Assembly (NCBI GenBank): GCA_963277665.1
Contig: OY728147.1
Span: 1,263,183,424-1,263,247,423 of the forward strand
DNA from: Viscum album
Taxonomy: Eukaryota; Streptophyta; Magnoliopsida; Santalales; Viscaceae
Direction of reading: 5' to 3'
DNA length: 64,000 nucleotides
Under the pieces are notes generated by a model. That model had not been told where the DNA came from, did no database searches, and saw nothing but the letters and a program-made list of their open reading frames with translations. Shown one piece after another: positions 25,117-38,651 of this stretch. The position numbers and the translations under genes were made by a program. Every line of letters begins with the position of its first letter. Position 1 is the first letter of the stretch.

Positions 25117-27425
25117 GATTATATAATTATAATTCTGTTATTATTCCATAAAACATACATTCATGTTTTCCACTTTGTGTAAATATGATAACTTCATTTG
25201 TGGGTGTGTGCTTACTGCCTCATCCTTATGATGTGATTCAATAACACATTACATGGAATGTAATAAGGGTGGGTTTAGTAAAATTATTTGATATATATGA
25301 AACTATAATTCTACTATAATTATAATATATGTGTACATAAATATAGATTGATGTCAATAAATTTTTTCTTTCAATATGATAACAAAATAGATCCAACACT
25401 CACACCTATATATGACTGAATATCCAAATGAATAGAGTATTCCATTTCAAGTTTTAATCTCTTATAAATATTCATATACTGAATATATATGGTATTTATC
25501 TCTTGTTTTACACTATATAAATAATTAACTCATGATCTATGTATGATTATCAAGAATAACAATTCAAAACAAATATGAAAAACGTAAATATTAGCAGAAA
25601 AGTAACATTAACATGGAATTGTAAATAAATGTATAATATGGTGTTATAATAAAATCATATTTTGTATATGAATATTTTATTGTTTTATATAAATAATAAA
25701 ATTTTATTTTAAAAATAAATGTTTTTAATGTGTATGAATAGCGTCAAGACATAAGGTAATTGATTTTTGTCTCGAGTTTAATTTTGTGGGGCACATGCCA
25801 TATACACCACTCATTAATTCTGTGTGGTGAATATAATTCCCATGAATGTATTTTATGAGTATTATAATGAAAACTTTTGTTTATTTACATATCTATTTTA
25901 TGATCTTTCTTTTATGGGGTTTACAGTTAAAAACATTACAAATCAGTTAGGTAATTGTTTCTTAATTTTGATTCTTTGATACAAATGTTATGTTTTTTAC
26001 CTATATATCTTTACGAGTTGTATATAATAACATTTATAATTTAGTACCATGATTGTATTTCTTTTAATGATTTTTTATGTTTCATGAAATGTTATTTTAC
26101 TTTAATTCAAAAATCAGGGTTCCTTCAAAACAATGTATTCCAAAAATGTGTTTAATGTGTTTCAAATGTTCTTATAATCATTTTTATGAAAATTGATTCC
26201 AAAGATGATTAATACGTTTTGAAACAATCCTTGATATGTTATCATGTTAATTTTAATAGATAATGTATTGATAAATATTTTATGATTTAAAAATATTTTT
26301 TCAAAGGGGAAATGATATTTTCCTTAAGAAATTATTTTATAAGATAATTGAAAACTATTTTCCATCTGTGATGACATCCATTGGTTTTCCTTTTAGCTTA
26401 ATGGAGATATTATCCATGTATACCATTGATATTATTTTTCTAAATGGTTTACTTTTTATGGAATTATTTATATGAATCCAGTAACATTAAAATGATATTT
26501 TCTATGATGGAATTATAACTAAATCCATTTGGGTTTCTGATTTCGAATGAACTGAACGATTTAAAATATTGTGGCACATATATGTATGATTTAATTTTGT
26601 TATAGTGGTACTAATATCAATCTCAAATACAATGGGTAAGGATATATGTTTTATGAGCTCAAAGGGTACACAAGAGGTCATCCTATGCTCGTAAAAAGTG
26701 GGTTCATGGGAGGTCTCCTAAGCTTGAAACTAGAGGGTTCACATGATGTCATAATATGACTCTAAATAGTTGGTACATAAATGGTAATCCTAATCCCTCA
26801 ATAAGAAAGTGCATGGGATGTTATCTTATTATCAAAAGTATAAGGTACATGATTGTCCAACCCATGCCGGAAGTAGGTACACATGTGAATAGTCCATGCC
26901 TAATATACAATGAATATATTTTTTGGTATCATTGACATGTGATATTCTAGGATTATGTGTATGCTAAAAATTAAATTTCTCATTCCATTTTTATAATATC
27001 ATGGATCATGTTCTTTTATTATCTTATGATTCAATTATTATAAAACTCCAATATTTATGCCACGACTCGTGTATATGATCTTTTATTTATAGGGTGTGAT
27101 CTTATAATGTTATTACTATGTTCTCATAAACATATAAACATGTTATTCTTACATGTCTCGAATATATTTCCTTGCTGAGCATCTAAGATCTTGTTTTCTT
27201 ATTTTTATTTCCCTAGGATTAAAATAAATTTATTAAGTTTATTTTGTCAATAATGGTTCTAATTCTAAAGATATAGGTGGGAGAGGGGTAGATGTGTTAC
27301 AAACCAATTGTTTATGGCTCCATGTTTTCAAGAGCACAAAAATAATACAATATTTGGTTGTTTTTATGTGAATGTGCAAAAACTTTTATATTCTCTATTT
27401 ATAAAAATACTTGGTCATTATAGTC
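25117..27425 (+). repeat. LTR copy B, second part of the old gag-type element
   Basis: It resumes the LTR interrupted at 14,754. It matches 7,990-10,365 in order, including the repeat zone (26,640-26,900), a TTGCTGAGCATCTAAGAT segment (27,172), also seen as ACTGAGCATCTGAGCTC at 36,819 in the 33,381 LTR, and a terminal segment near 27,330-27,425. The right end is approximate because the terminal bases are decayed. Confidence 0.6.
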
Positions 27426-27999
27426 ATAATGAAAATCAATAGTTAATATGTCAAAATTATGGAGGAATTGACCTGATTTCATAAATATTTTCAAGGATTT
27501 GAGGAATAATTATACTTCAAACCAATACCGTATCACACTATAGATACATAGATCAACCATATATATGAACTAGAAAATGAATTTATTGATATAATATATT
27601 CATGAAGGGATGATATTTTCATTTATATTACCCATTACATGGTGGCCTCTCCATTAATCAATATTGATATAGAAGGGATAATTTAGGTTAACGATACCCC
27701 TAATCATGGTGATAATTTATCCTCACTAAAAAATACCAAGAATATATTTATTTCCCTAAAGTAAACTACCTATGAAAAAAATTATGCCATTAGAACATGA
27801 AATTATAAAGAAAATACATTATAGATTATAATATTTCATCTTGTTCATCAAAAAAAATTAACATAAGGCTCTCTAAAATTGATTTTTTTATAGAACCCTT
27901 CTTAGGATAATTAATGATGGAGTAACCGTCACTATCATATAGAATGTTCACTATATAAGAAGTAGACCCATCCATCCAGAATAATGAATTATTATCAGT

Positions 28000-28950
28000 T
28001 TAAGGGACTTGAATATTTATTTCATTGAATGATGTAAGAATGTACAATGATTAAAAAAATATGAAATTCATTTGAGATGATTGTAAAAATTGTCAAGAAA
28101 CCAAAAGACCTATTTCAAAATAGCAAAAAGTTAGGGACATTGGTCATAACTGTTTAATATTTCATAGTCCCATCCTCTCTATCCAAATATAGGTATTTAG
28201 TGTTCATACATATTTCCATCGACTTATTCTCAAAATGGGAAGAATTCATAGCCATTAGTGATGTAAGAAACCTAAATTAATCAATTTATTGAAAGATTAT
28301 ATAATTACAAGATATGATTTCCACTAACATATATTAAATGAAAATGGAACAAATTTATTTGATCATTAATTGGAGATACCATATCAATGGATTAACATCT
28401 AGTCAAATAATTCATCCCACTATCGTGAAGTGTTTAATGGATACATAGAATATTTAAGACAAAAAGTAGAATATATAACAATAGTTTGTGTATAGATATA
28501 TGATTTCCTTGAAAAAATGAGGATACTTCTTATAAAATTAACATAGGATGTTAGAAAAATTGAGATCCAACATCCATCACTTCATATTACAACTTTATAT
28601 AAAAGTTTAAAATATGATAAAAAAAGTTATGACAGAATGATTTCGAGTGAATCTATGATAAAATGTGATTAAATCTATGTAACGTTGAGATTCATCATAG
28701 TTCAATCAATAATTACTTTAAAAAGAACATAACCTATTCTCATTCATATAGGGATAATTGGTTCTATCTCTAAGAAAATTGATGAAACATGTGAATAAAG
28801 TTATGAAAAATGACCCATAATAGTAAGGACTGAATTCCATACATATGATTTATTCCAATAAATCTTAATCCATGATCATAATTTCTGCAGAGAAAATCTT
28901 GATAGCCACTAACATGAAATTTATTATGAAATAATTTTCATAACATCATT
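28000..28950 (+). pseudogene. integrase-like remnant of a Ty3/gypsy element
   Basis: Scattered pieces read as integrase: DDCKNCQETKRP (28,075-28,115), equivalent to the C-x2-C half of the zinc domain; then IDLFSKWEEFIAISDV (28,219-28,266), equivalent to the core segment VDYFTKWxEAxxL; then an HPTIVKCLMD-like piece near 28,410-28,440. Many stops and shifts separate them. I cannot assign the lineage beyond Ty3/gypsy, and the flanking 27,430-28,000 holds nothing readable. Confidence 0.5.
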
Positions 28951-31900
28951 ATGAGAATATTTATCCTAATAGAATAACACTAAACTGCACAAACATAGTA
29001 AAAATGAAATAATTTTGTAATAAAAAACCAAATTCTTATTATAAATGACTCTAAATATTGTATAAATGGTCCACTTTTGACAATAATAAATTTTATGACA
29101 TATGGACTCCCTGAAAAGACATTAAATTTTTTATAGTGCATTTTCATAAATAGAAAGACACAAATACACATGAGCTGATTGGTGTAAGAATTATCAGTGC
29201 ATGTTTTTTACCATAAATTATCAGACAGTAGGATAAAGTTCCATAGCTAGGAACTATGTTTTTATTGATTACTATTATTTTAAGATATGATCTAACCGTA
29301 GTCACCAGGATAAATTTTATAATCTTAAATCCCATACCATAATAGGGACAATCCTGTCTGACTTTTAAACTACTCATAGTGCTTAGTTATTTGTAACTAA
29401 AATTACATATATGGAGGATAGATCAATACTAGAGTATTTCCCATGATGATTTCAATATATAGCCAAATAGATGAGTATTATATCATCATTATCAAGAATT
29501 GTGTCCTGATACATGTACACCATTAATTCATATTAGATCTTCCCATTAACTATTTTTTTAGATATGGTCATGATATCATTCTCTAATAATTTTTCCAATC
29601 TATAAATTGGTTATATTCTACGAATTATGTGACTATGGATTCCTTTCATGAAATTATTTATAGTGATGGCTATGTCACTCATGTTTAACTTGAGATATTC
29701 TATAACATCTACCACCTAACTTAATCTAGTGAATGATGGGTTCCCTTAAATTCCCCCTACCATTGAATAATATAATGTTTTAATAACTACATATAACATA
29801 TTGTTTTCATCAAAATATGCACATTTCTGTCTAGATTATATATTTAATACATAGTCAATTGTTTCATCATATGGTTTACCTTTCATGAGATTTAAACACT
29901 CAATGTATTCAATGTTTCATAGGCTAATCTATGTACATGAGATCCACATCTGTGTAAGATTTCATCATCATATGTCAAAATTTCTAACATATGATCCAAA
30001 AAACATTTCCCTGAGCTAGTGGGTCACATGACCTCAATCACACCTCCCCATACGCCAAAGGTTGTCGATTAGAAGTAGGGGTATCTTATGGTACTATGGG
30101 TAGACTATACTCTAATTAATAGTATCCCATAGTGGTATAAAAAGTGAATAAATAATAATAATCATAATATATATAAATGATAGAATGCAAACATCCAGAT
30201 GATAGTTTTAGTAAATAAGGGAAATGAAATATAGTTTAAAAATGTTAATGTCCATTCCTTAAACAAATTGTAAGGAAATTAAAGGAAATAACAATCCAGT
30301 ACTAAGCATGAGTAAAAAGTACAAAATGTACCAAAGGAACAACCTATATATAGAATCGGGAGTATCGATTAATACTATGATCCCCAGCTTCTATGTACAA
30401 TCAATGAAGCTTCATAAATTAGGTGCTTTCCTAATCCCCTACTTGCATAAACAAATTCTATCTGGGTACCCAGCAATAGCCTGAATAGTGTGTTAGATAA
30501 CACTTAGTTGGCCACAACTAACAACATATTTACCATGTCTAATATATATATATATATATATATATAAACATAAGAATTTTTATATATATAAAAAATATAT
30601 AAATGAATGATAAGGACTGATACATGTGAATGCGATATTGTCCATCTGACCAAGTCTCACTATGAGTAGTAAAACATAGACAAAGACTCTTTGTAAAGAA
30701 AGGTAAAACATAAACTGTGATTGATGCCATGTAATCTAGTTTCGTGCCTACATGATCCATATGAAAGGTATAAAATGACCATGAAATCCTTATTGAGTCC
30801 ATGTAGAATCTTTATAGAATACATGGTAAAGAATTTTGTGGACCCATAGAGCATTTCTACAGCACATGTTAAGTATATCTATGCAATCCAAATATGAGGA
30901 GTAGAATATTATTTTGAATCCGAATAAATCAGTATCCATAGAGATGAAATGCCTATGGCATCCAATGTAATAAGGATCCATGTTTTAGAAATTTATATGG
31001 AATCCAATGTAATCATAACTATTTCATTAATAATTTCATAACCAATTTCATAGTCTGATAAATTCCATGATATAAAACATCTCATTCCATATTTTCCATT
31101 TAATAATTTCAATAAGATTTCAATGGAGGAATGATCCCACTCATTTTATCTCATTTAATTTAAAATGGGTCCCACAATGAAATGGGGGATCACACACACC
31201 AAATTTGGTGGTATATCATGGGGAAGATACATTAACACACATTAAATGGGGCTTAGGTTCATGTTAAATACCTCTGACACTAACATAGTGCTATTTGGGA
31301 AAACCTACCATAGTTCAAATGATATAATCAAGGAATTTAATTAATTTATTAGAAACACCCATAAGGTATTATGTTCTTCCCAATGATAAATTGATATAAA
31401 ACGACTAAACATTTAGAGAAAAGTTATAGACTACTGAACATAAGTTTTTTGTAGAAAACTCTTCCAGTATCAGATCCTAACTAGATAATTATTGGAAGAA
31501 CATAGAATAATGGATGTATAACCTAGAAAAAATCATGTTATATAGTTCCAAAATAGTATCATTATTAGAAATAATAATATAAAACGAGATTAGGGATCAA
31601 TGGACACACTAGAGCAGAACCAATGAGATGAATGGATCTCGAATTAAAGTATGGATGAAAAAAACAACACCAAAGACTTGGAGGTTGAGGTTAGAAAGCT
31701 CAAATAGGTAAAAAGAGCCACTCATAATACTGGAATAACAAAAGATGATTTTTTGTTGAAAATATATTAAATTATGTGTGAAATAGTAATTTTATCCAAA
31801 AACCAGGGGATGAATAGTTTTTCTGCATTGTTATATGTACAATGTACTAACCATTCTTTGACCAATGATTAAAGAGGGTACCTACATGAATAATTTGGGT

Positions 31901-33380
31901 GGTTTAGTAAACCATATACACCATATTCTATTTGGATCTATGAAAAATTATATATCCACCACATGGTAATATAGAATTTGTTGCATGATTTCATCAAAAT
32001 CATGTCTATAGGGGCCTACATCCACACAGATCAACCATGTGATGATCTTAAAAAACCAACATGCTTGGGGGAGGATTTGAAAACATTTAGAGGATTTCAG
32101 AAGATAAAATATGGAATCTGTGAGATTCCACAACAAGCGAACATTTATAAGATGTGAAACTTTGTTTCATGATTCCTATTTTTTAGGATTAAATGATAAA
32201 AAAGTGATGCACTTTTCCATAGAAACCAAACACTGAGGATTTGACAACATGAAATTGTATCTCAAGTGCTATAAAAAACCATTTATTTTTGTTTCAAATT
32301 TTTATGTCATTTGGGTTTGTCAGACCCTACGGATGAGGCACCTCTCTCTTAATTTTAGGTGGCCCGACAGCCCCCACTTTGATTTCTTGGGGATTTTATT
32401 GTCAAGGATTGATCCCATGCTTCCCTTCTTCGACCTATATTTAAACCAATGTATTTTATACATTGATTATTGCAGTTGATTGATTTTTTCACACCTATTC
32501 CTCTTTTCCATGTGATGGCTCTTGATCTCCATGTTTTTATGGATTTTTTTTGTCTTGGCGTAGTGGGGGCGTAGCATCCTCATGCGGATGCATTTATAGA
32601 AATATAGGTGACCAAGATACATATTGTTCGTCCGTTCTCATGCCATAAACATTTACGACCTTTTCAAGGCAGGGGATTTATTGTTCCTTTATTTAATTAT
32701 GTGAAACTAAAAAGCTATCATGATTTATCCCTTTGGATCACAATGAAATTATCCTAATAATTATATGATCTAGGTCAAAGAATTGGTATTGATCAATTGG
32801 TAATGTTTCAATTTTATAACTACTATTTGTTTAGATCTTGTTTTGATAGAAATTATGATATCTTTATTTTCCTTGTTATGGTTGTCTTAACATGTTTAGT
32901 TAGTAATGGAAATAAATCCATAATTAATTGATAATTAATTGGTTAAAAGTATAAATGAGGCATATTACCAAATCTAGTGTGTTATAAACTTAATACTGCA
33001 AGTATGGTTAAATGAATTAATCTTTCATGTGTTAATGGAATTGATTAAATATGTGAAACATGATGATGATCATAGTTAAAGGTATTAAAGTCATGTTAAA
33101 TCAAATTTTCAATTAATTTGTGATAGATTTTAATAGATTTCTTATTAAGTTTCAGGTAGTTGTAACCTATGAATAAGTAATCGGTTAATTTATGATGGAA
33201 TAAAAATATGTTGTGTGATAAATGATAATGGATTGTAGTTCCAGATATTCCCACTCCCTTATAAAGATTGAGTTCATTTTTTGGGGGGTTTTGAGGGATT
33301 TTTTTATGTTAAGGATGAATTCCTTGCATTAAGGCCAAGATCCTACTTGATATTTTTTCATCATGGTGCATGTAATGTGT
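28950..33380. other. AT-rich DNA without a recognisable gene
   Basis: Both strands were read. Open frames are short (at most 96 codons) and of unconvincing composition. The only clear structure is an (AT)n run at 30,540-30,568. The segment is probably more decayed retroelement sequence, but I could not pin a domain in it. It ends at the 5' LTR of the + strand gag-only element. Confidence 0.4.
30540..30568. repeat. (AT)n microsatellite
   Basis: An uninterrupted TA dinucleotide run, followed by more irregular TA-rich DNA to about 30,602. A shorter TA run is found at 61,743-61,757. Confidence 0.9.
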
Positions 33381-34738
33381 TGTAACACCCCGAGCTTCCA
33401 CGATTCGCTTCTCATTCAATAATGCAATAGCTTGCATTGTATGCAACTTCAAGTTCTAAAACACCGCGACTAATCAAAGTAGACGTTATGAATACTAATA
33501 ACCACTTTTTAAAATTATAGAAATTTTATATTTCAAAATGGACTTCATTTTTGGATTCGGAATATCGAAATTAGCCTATGTTGAATTTTTGGTATTTTTC
33601 TGAGAACTTCTAATTTTTTATGAATAGTGAAAAATACTTAAAAACAACTTTTTTAATCAAAATAATTTATATTGATAAATTATACTATTTAGTGGTTTTT
33701 AAATTATAATTAGAATATATTTTTACCATTTTATCCAATGGTGGTCATTATAATTAATTTAACATTGAAATTGGACATAAATAATTGCCAATCTTTTGAT
33801 ATAAATTGTTTCTTAAAAACACGCTATTTGTTGTGACGGCGGAAAGTAATTATAAAATTAATTAATGCAAATTATATGTTTTGAATTATTTAAAATAGAA
33901 ATAATTTTTGAATTCGGAATATCAATTATAGCTTAGGGTGAAATTTTGGCATTGTTCTGAAAAACTTCAATTTTTGATGAATAGTGAAACCACTAAGTGG
34001 TAGTTAAATAACTGATTTTTCATTTAAATGAAATATTTCCTCTTCTGTTTATTGATTTTCAAAAATCCGACATACATGATTGTCATTAAGAAGTAAAATG
34101 TGGTTCAATGAGATTAGAATAATTTTTGGTGAATAGTAACTTTTATGTTCTTAATCGCGATTAGAGGTAATTAGTGTAGTTTAAGGTAAAAATAATGTTT
34201 TAATAATATGAGATGAGCTTGAAACATGTCCTACCCTCATTGTATGTGTCATGGCTGACCAAGAAAATCCATGGGACAACTTGGGGACCCCATGGAGCCA
34301 CTTTAGTTGGAAAATGGCATAAATACCTTTTATTTAATGTTAAAGTAAAAAATGACACAAACATGAAATGTTTTACTAAAACAATTTGAACATGGGGTTA
34401 TACAAGTCATATTTTTGACTATGAATATTCATTGGAAAGAAAAAAATATTTCCTACATCATAGTATTTTTCTTATAATTTTTAGACATTAAATAAATTAA
34501 ATTATTTATGACATCATTATGATGCATCGATGACCTCATTATTTAACGATTTTAATAAAATGAAAAGCTAATGTACAATCCAAGGCATACACTTGTCCAA
34601 AGACTATTGGATGGGTATATGTCGAACCCTTATCACCTTATACACGAATTATATAAGTTTGGGACCTTTAGAATCCGAAAATCATTGTATAATAATGTAA
34701 AATTTCCTTACTTTCCAAGAGTGCCCCTCCTCTCCTCT

Positions 34739-34745
34739 TATAAAA
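34739..34745 (+). promoter_or_regulatory. TATA box of the LTR promoter (TATAAAA)
   Basis: TATAAAAGGCCCC follows the conserved TTTCCAAGAGTGCCCCTCC and CTCCTCT segments. The same order is found on the - strand at 16,925 and 23,500. Transcription should begin near 34,770. An open frame from 34,571 crosses the box and is therefore not a gene. Confidence 0.7.
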
Positions 34746-35465
34746 GGCCCCCACCTCTACCACCTCATTCACACTTTCAAGCCATTTGGCTCTGCCAACC
34801 TCTGCCAAAATACTCTACCAACTTCCTCCTCTTACTCTTAGAAGCCTCACTTTGGGAATAACTCTTCCCAAGTAAGCCTTTGTCTCAAATCAAAAAGAGT
34901 TACCCGATTTTGAGGTAATGTCTTCTCTAATGTTGTTTTGTTTTATTTTTCTTCTCCAACCCCCTAAAATCTTTTTATTCATTTATTTTGTAAAAACACC
35001 ATTATACTCAATATAATAGGATGTTGTTATAAGAAGGATTCTAGCTACAATTAGACACACCTACATATAATGGTTAAAGAACATACGTTTTCTGTGGATG
35101 GCGAATTTCTGCCTCACGAAACGATGATTTTTCAACACTCATATAACACCTTCAAAGGTGGACATTAAGATGTCACTATATTTATATATGATATATAATA
35201 TGTTTATGTTTTACTTATGCTTCTGTATTTCTCAATTATGGCATACTTTATGATTTCCATTATGGGTAAACGCGATAATTTCATTTTAGGAAGTGCGGAC
35301 TACCGCCCCCTCAAAGAGATGTGAATCGTTAATGCCATATGTGGGATGTATAAAGGATGAAGTAAATGATATTATATATGATATTATACTGGAACTATAT
35401 TATACCTTTATATAATTATGATTTCATTCCATTAAATACTAAATAGAAATGAAAGTAGCGTTCAT

Positions 35466-35489
35466 GCGTACGTACGGCTTACCGTCTCC
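35466..35489 (+). promoter_or_regulatory. ACGG/CCGT hairpin motif in the LTR
   Basis: GCGTACGTACGG, CTTA and CCGTCTCC can form ACGG/CCGT with a short loop. It matches the paired motifs in both LTRs of the - strand element, with the loop changed from AATA to CTTA while the arms are kept. Confidence 0.5.
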
Positions 35490-37091
35490 ATGAACGGTGA
35501 ATTTCATTTCTTACCTCTAAATGTTATGTAATATTATAAATGCATGTATATACTGGATATATATGATATATATGATATCTACATCATGAACATAATTCTG
35601 GATATAATGGATATATCACCACATGAACAACTTGTAATTATAAGAATTTTATTTTTAACTCAAGTACCTAAGATCGACAAAATGACCGTTATAAACATAA
35701 ATAATTAAATAATGTTCATAACATGGTAATAAGGGATATAAAAGGAATAATGAACATGAAAAAGGTTCTTAATTAAATTGAAATTAACTCTAGTTTATTA
35801 TTCATGAGGTTAATGAACGGTCGAGTCAGGACAGGACGCATGGTAAGGGAACTTCTTAACCCAATTTCTATTCTTTGGGTTAATCTCATACTTTCAAATT
35901 ATGTCATGATATTATTATGTACTATCTTGTATTTGTACATTATTTATGTGTAATTATAGTGAATACACATTATAGATGTACTTTATTTAAAAAATTATCT
36001 TTTTAAGGACTTCGTCTCAATCCCCTTTCATTGAGGCATATTTGGTTTTATACACAACTTTCTTTTATACAGTGTATAAAACCCTTTGACTTTTATGTTT
36101 ATTCAAAAGGAATCTTTTTATATGAAGCATTTTACTAAATGACAAAAAGGGAATGTTTTTCTTTCCATACATATGCGGCGACAATGACTTCTCTGCCGCC
36201 GTGACCATTATTTGAGTTTCGGCTTCCTCTACAAGCCATCATTTTTTTAATGAAAAATAAATACAAAGTTTTAACTTTCTTTTATTTTGGTATTGAAAAT
36301 GGGTTTTAAAGAGTTTTTTTATATCAATGTGTTGTATTGATATCTTGTGATTGAAATGTGGAAATGTTAAGATTCCTTTATGCATGTTTTATGTGATACG
36401 ATTATGTTATGGTTTATGATATGTTTAAAACTATTCATATGAGGAATGCATTGGACTTAATAAGTGACGGGTGGAGCCCGCTATAGCTCCTCGATGCATC
36501 GGTAGGTCTCATGAGATAAACTAATGTCTTGGCACGAGGCCTTGACAAAATCTTATTTGTGGTCTTGGCACGAGGCCTTGACTATGTGGTTATGATAGTC
36601 TGGCATTATACATTCCATCATTATGAAAGTGGTTATTGATATTGGATGTGATTATTCGACCAGTAGAATATCCATGTGAAGAAGTAAATGGAATTATCTC
36701 ATTTTACTTTTGCCATATTATGTTGATGTTCAAGTTTAGAAGGCTTTTGTTTTAGATATACATTGCCTTAAATGTTTATGTTTATTTATGAAAGCTTCCG
36801 CAATATTGTTATCCTTACTGAGCATCTGAGCTCACCCCTTTCAATGTTTTAATATTTTCCAGGATGTGAAGAAGTATTTTATTAATGACCTGAAGGGATA
36901 GTCAGAAGAGGATATGAGTGTGGACTATGGAGACTTTGTTATTGTAGTTTTTCACCTTATGTTGTAATGTAACATTTATGAATGTATCTAGTGTTTCCAA
37001 GGCTACTAAACTAATCGGTCTTTCGAGACATGATCTTTTGTGATCATGCCAATGTTACGAAGTAATGCACCGAATCTGGGTAGCTGGGGTC

Positions 37092-37096
37092 GGGGC
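37092..37096. repeat. target-site duplication, left copy (GGGGC)
   Basis: GGGGC directly precedes TGTAGACG, the first bases of the Tat element. The identical pentamer follows the element at 60,036-60,040. Removing the element and one copy rejoins the end of the host 5' LTR. Confidence 0.93.
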
Positions 37097-37394
37097 TGTA
37101 GACGCCGGAAAAGTCCGTTGTTCCCAAACGAAGCTCCGGATGCGGAAAGCGAAGTGATATTTGGAGTCAGAGGCACGTTCCGGAGGGCCCGGAGGACTTG
37201 CGCGAAATTTCAGAGGCCCGCGCGCAAAGTTGAGTCGCGGCGCGCAATCCTCCCGGGATGCGTGCAATGCGCTGGGCAGACGCGCTATTTTGCGCGCCCG
37301 TGGTCTGCGCGGCTCCCTTGCGCGCCGGGTCCTGATTCCGCGCCCGCGAAGAGAATTCCGCGCCCGGCGACCAGATTCCGCGCCCGGGGTTGCC

Positions 37395-37402
37395 TATAAA
37401 TA
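37395..37402 (+). promoter_or_regulatory. TATA box of the Tat LTR promoter (TATAAATA)
   Basis: GCCTATAAATATAAGG stands alone as an AT-rich island in GC-rich U3. The start of transcription is expected near 37,427. The same box is at 57,592-57,599 in the 3' LTR. A CAG/GTAACC splice-donor-like site follows at 37,496/37,497. Confidence 0.8.
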
Positions 37403-37992
37403 TAAGGCGACCCCCGACGTTTTGAAGGTTGCCAGAATCCGAAGCGTCGCTCGTTCACGCAATCCAACCCCTTCCGCGCGCAATGCCGATCTTCAGGTAA
37501 CCTTCTTTCTTTCGCGCACTAGAGCCTTGGGGTTCGCCTTCGCGCGCAATACCCTTGGCTCCTTTACTTTGAATAATCCTTAACCCGAAGGCCTTTGCGC
37601 GCAAAAGAAGCCTCTTGCGCGCAATTGCCCCCGGGTGCGCGCAATCCAGCCCGATTGCGCGCACCCCCCATTTTCAAAGTGGCCATTCGTTAGAGAATGA
37701 GCCGTTGCCCCCATGAGCTGTCCGAAGCCCGGTGCGCGCAATCTCAATCACCCGCGCGCAAAGGGCTGGCCCGATTGCGCGCCAGCCCGCCATTTTGCGC
37801 ACCGACCTACTGTTTTGCGCGCAAAGCTCCTTTTTTGCGCGCAATCCGCCAGGGTCGCCCCCTTTGACCCCCTGAGAGTACCCGCCTGCGTGGCGCCCGA
37901 TGATTTTCTTCCTGGGTGCCCGCACCGTGCGTTGTCTTTCCGTGCGACCCTCCAGGCTTGCGCGAAGTGACACAGACCCATCGGCGGCAACC

Positions 37993-38323
37993 AATGTCCC
38001 GCATGACGTTAAACTGCACATGCGTCCAGCATGACGTTAAACTGCACATTTGTCCAGCATGACGTTAAACTGCACATTCGTCCCGCATGATGCTAAACTG
38101 CATCCGTCCAACATGACGTTAAACTGAACTACGTCCAAGCTGCACGACGCTAAACTGCCTAGCCCCTATCGTCCGTGCTGCAAGACGTTAAACTGCCAAG
38201 CACCTTCGTCCTCAGCACCCGACGTTAAACTGTACTTCTTCCGGCAAGACGTTAAACCGCCCACTTCGTCCTCAACACACGACATTAAACTGTACTTCGT
38301 CTGGCAAGACGCTAAACCGTCCG
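37993..38323 (+). repeat. array of about 11 ACGTTAAACTG units in U5
   Basis: Units of 26-38 bp have the form GTCC, then 5-16 variable bases, then ACGTTAAACTG or ACGCTAAACTG. The core is held while spacers differ in sequence and length. Single copies recur at 38,888, 39,001 and 39,284. The array is repeated in the 3' LTR (58,190-58,520), and a second array with the same core lies downstream of integrase (49,196-49,480). Confidence 0.9.
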
Positions 38324-38651
38324 CATCACCCGATCTCGTGCCTCGCACGCAGGGTCCCCCCCCCGGTTTGGATGTGGCCCCCACCCGCTCGTCTCTGCAG
38401 GGATGTCGGGATTTCCCCTCTTTAGGGACGATTTAATGGGAGCGGCTTTTCCCTACGGGGGTAGGGTATTACAAACCCCTAGTTTCTTGTGGGGGGCCGC
38501 GTATGTGTATCTCCATCGCGCCTCCCCACTGCCGAAGCCAGTAGAGGGTGTGACTGGGATCGAGGTGTCTCCTACTTTCGGTCCAAGTCCCTTCCAACTG
38601 AGTTTTGCCGCATCCGGGCTGTCTCAAGTGCGTAAGTCCTGACAGAATGAA

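Larger units (their letters stand above)
7990..27425 (+). mobile_element. old gag-type LTR element, split by a later insertion
   Basis: Two diverged direct copies flank a short internal region. Copy A is about 7,990-10,365. Copy B is 12,181-14,754 and continues at 25,117 to about 27,425. Shared landmarks are: a GGGTAAATATGATAACTTC-type segment (8,096 and 25,181), a GTCAAGACA-type segment (8,666 and 25,743), a 35-40 bp repeat zone (9,594-9,830 and 26,640-26,900) and a terminal CTAAACTAAT-type segment (about 10,275). Copy A lacks the U3 half. The internal part, 10,366-12,180, starts with an ATCCCTAGGAATATTTCTAAG-like leader also seen in the - strand element, and ends in a PPT. It is the oldest of the three gag-type elements. 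The outer ends are approximate. Confidence 0.6.
33381..37096 (+). repeat. 5' LTR of the + strand gag-only element (main part)
   Basis: It matches 62,736-64,000 closely over the available 1.26 kb. The U3 of about 1.36 kb shares a segment near ATGGACTTCATTTTTGGATT with the U3 of the - strand element. The promoter is at 34,739. One ACGTACGG hairpin motif is at 35,466-35,489 and a 22 bp direct repeat (GTCTTGGCACGAGGCCTTGAC core) at 36,525 and 36,561. The ...GGGTCGGGG at 37,088-37,095 mirrors the CCCCGA at the start, as expected for LTR terminal inverted repeats; the remaining CGTTATA lies beyond the insertion. Open frames in it are not genes. Confidence 0.88.

Noticed and set aside
29144..31000. 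Possible decayed gene on the - strand (frames at 29,144-29,377 and 30,539-30,981)
   Set aside because: No motif could be matched and the composition is that of random AT-rich DNA.
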